NCBI RefSeq assembly: GCF_031846345.1
Contig: NZ_JAVRHX010000001.1
Span: forward strand, 1,302,001 to 1,366,000
Origin: Glaciecola petra
GTDB lineage: Bacteria; Pseudomonadota; Gammaproteobacteria; Enterobacterales; Alteromonadaceae
DNA: 64,000 nt
Reading direction: 5' to 3'
Under the pieces are notes generated by a model. The model was given only the letters and a program-made list of their open reading frames with translations, was not told where the DNA came from and did no database searches. Of this stretch, positions 63,827-64,000 are shown in pieces (within the stretch, counting starts at the first letter, position 1; each line of letters begins with the position of its first letter). The translations under genes and the position numbers were made by a program.

Positions 63827-64000
63827 CGATTCCCTTACATTTTTTTAAGCAAAGCTAACAATACGTATAAATTTATACGCCAAAGAATTTTCTAAGCTGT
63901 TTTTTTAATTTGCCGATATAGTATTGTTAGTCGAGCTATGTTGTTGTTGTTTTGAGAGTCGATTTTTAAAAGCACTAATATCTTTATGAACACAATAATA

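Noticed and set aside
63986..64000. ATG near the right edge that could begin a new plus-strand gene
   Set aside because: Only five codons are visible, so nothing can be supported.
1..64000. Search for CRISPR arrays, transposases, integrases, phage genes, toxin-antitoxin or known defence genes
   Set aside because: No repeat-spacer pattern, no mobile-element protein and no defence-type gene set seen; every long frame fits ordinary chromosomal families or the unknowns listed.

Overview
The window is an AT-rich stretch of a bacterial chromosome packed with housekeeping and catabolic genes. I see no insertion sequence, prophage, CRISPR array, rRNA or tRNA. Protein types and gene order point to a marine gammaproteobacterium of the Alteromonadales (Glaciecola/Paraglaciecola/Alteromonas-like). 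The supporting signs are the order ybfF-like hydrolase, DUF2788, fldA, then fur further on; the E. coli-like order pabB-nudL-sdaA; a rhombosortase; many exported peptidases; and RND, ETF and acyl-CoA dehydrogenase genes typical of that group. The genus is an inference, not read directly.

Layout. 1-4 kb (minus): truncated MATE exporter, rluF, and a MoxR-type ATPase/VWA pair. 4-14 kb: cysK, a small lipoprotein, a lipoprotein-type gamma-glutamyltransferase with an enoyl-CoA hydratase, rhombosortase, an S9 peptidase, a periplasmic glutathione peroxidase and a trans-sulfuration-type PLP enzyme. 14-22 kb: NRDE protein, aromatic/aspartate aminotransferase, then a four-gene oxidation operon (acyl-CoA dehydrogenase, MDR reductase, two SDRs) divergent from a GlxA-type AraC regulator. 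22-28 kb: RbgA-like GTPase, COG2509 flavoprotein, FdxA, heparin-lyase-like protein, RlmE, a SpoU methyltransferase and a duplicated CBU_0592-like membrane protein. 28-35 kb (minus): RND adaptor and pump followed closely by an unknown two-TM protein and a solute-binding-like protein. 35-38 kb: Lrp-type regulator divergent from a TDO-like and a kynureninase-like gene. 38-41.5 kb: etfBA divergent from ETF-ubiquinone oxidoreductase. 41.5-48 kb: hydrolase, DUF2788, fldA, a TPR/Sel1-like protein, an M14 peptidase and fur. 48-51.4 kb (minus): the 5-oxoprolinase operon pxpABC with a D-amino-acid-transaminase-like gene. 51.5-56 kb: CvfB-like protein, OsmC protein, an anchored helical protein, and an exported transglutaminase with an unknown exported partner. 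56-64 kb: rmuC, class I fumarase, pabB-nudL-sdaA and cysB.

Functional threads. Electrons from acyl-CoA dehydrogenases could pass through EtfBA and ETF-QO to quinone; both ETF units sit on either side of one perfect palindrome. Gamma-glutamyltransferase plus 5-oxoprolinase suggest use of gamma-glutamyl peptides and pyroglutamate. CysB and CysK are the regulator and final enzyme of cysteine synthesis, although they lie at opposite ends. I found no clearly new defence or mobile system. The best candidates for undescribed biology are the unknown CorA-like-topology protein next to the RND pump, the TDO/kynureninase-like pair with an altered TDO active-site loop, the exported transglutaminase pair, and several unusually clean operator-like palindromes.
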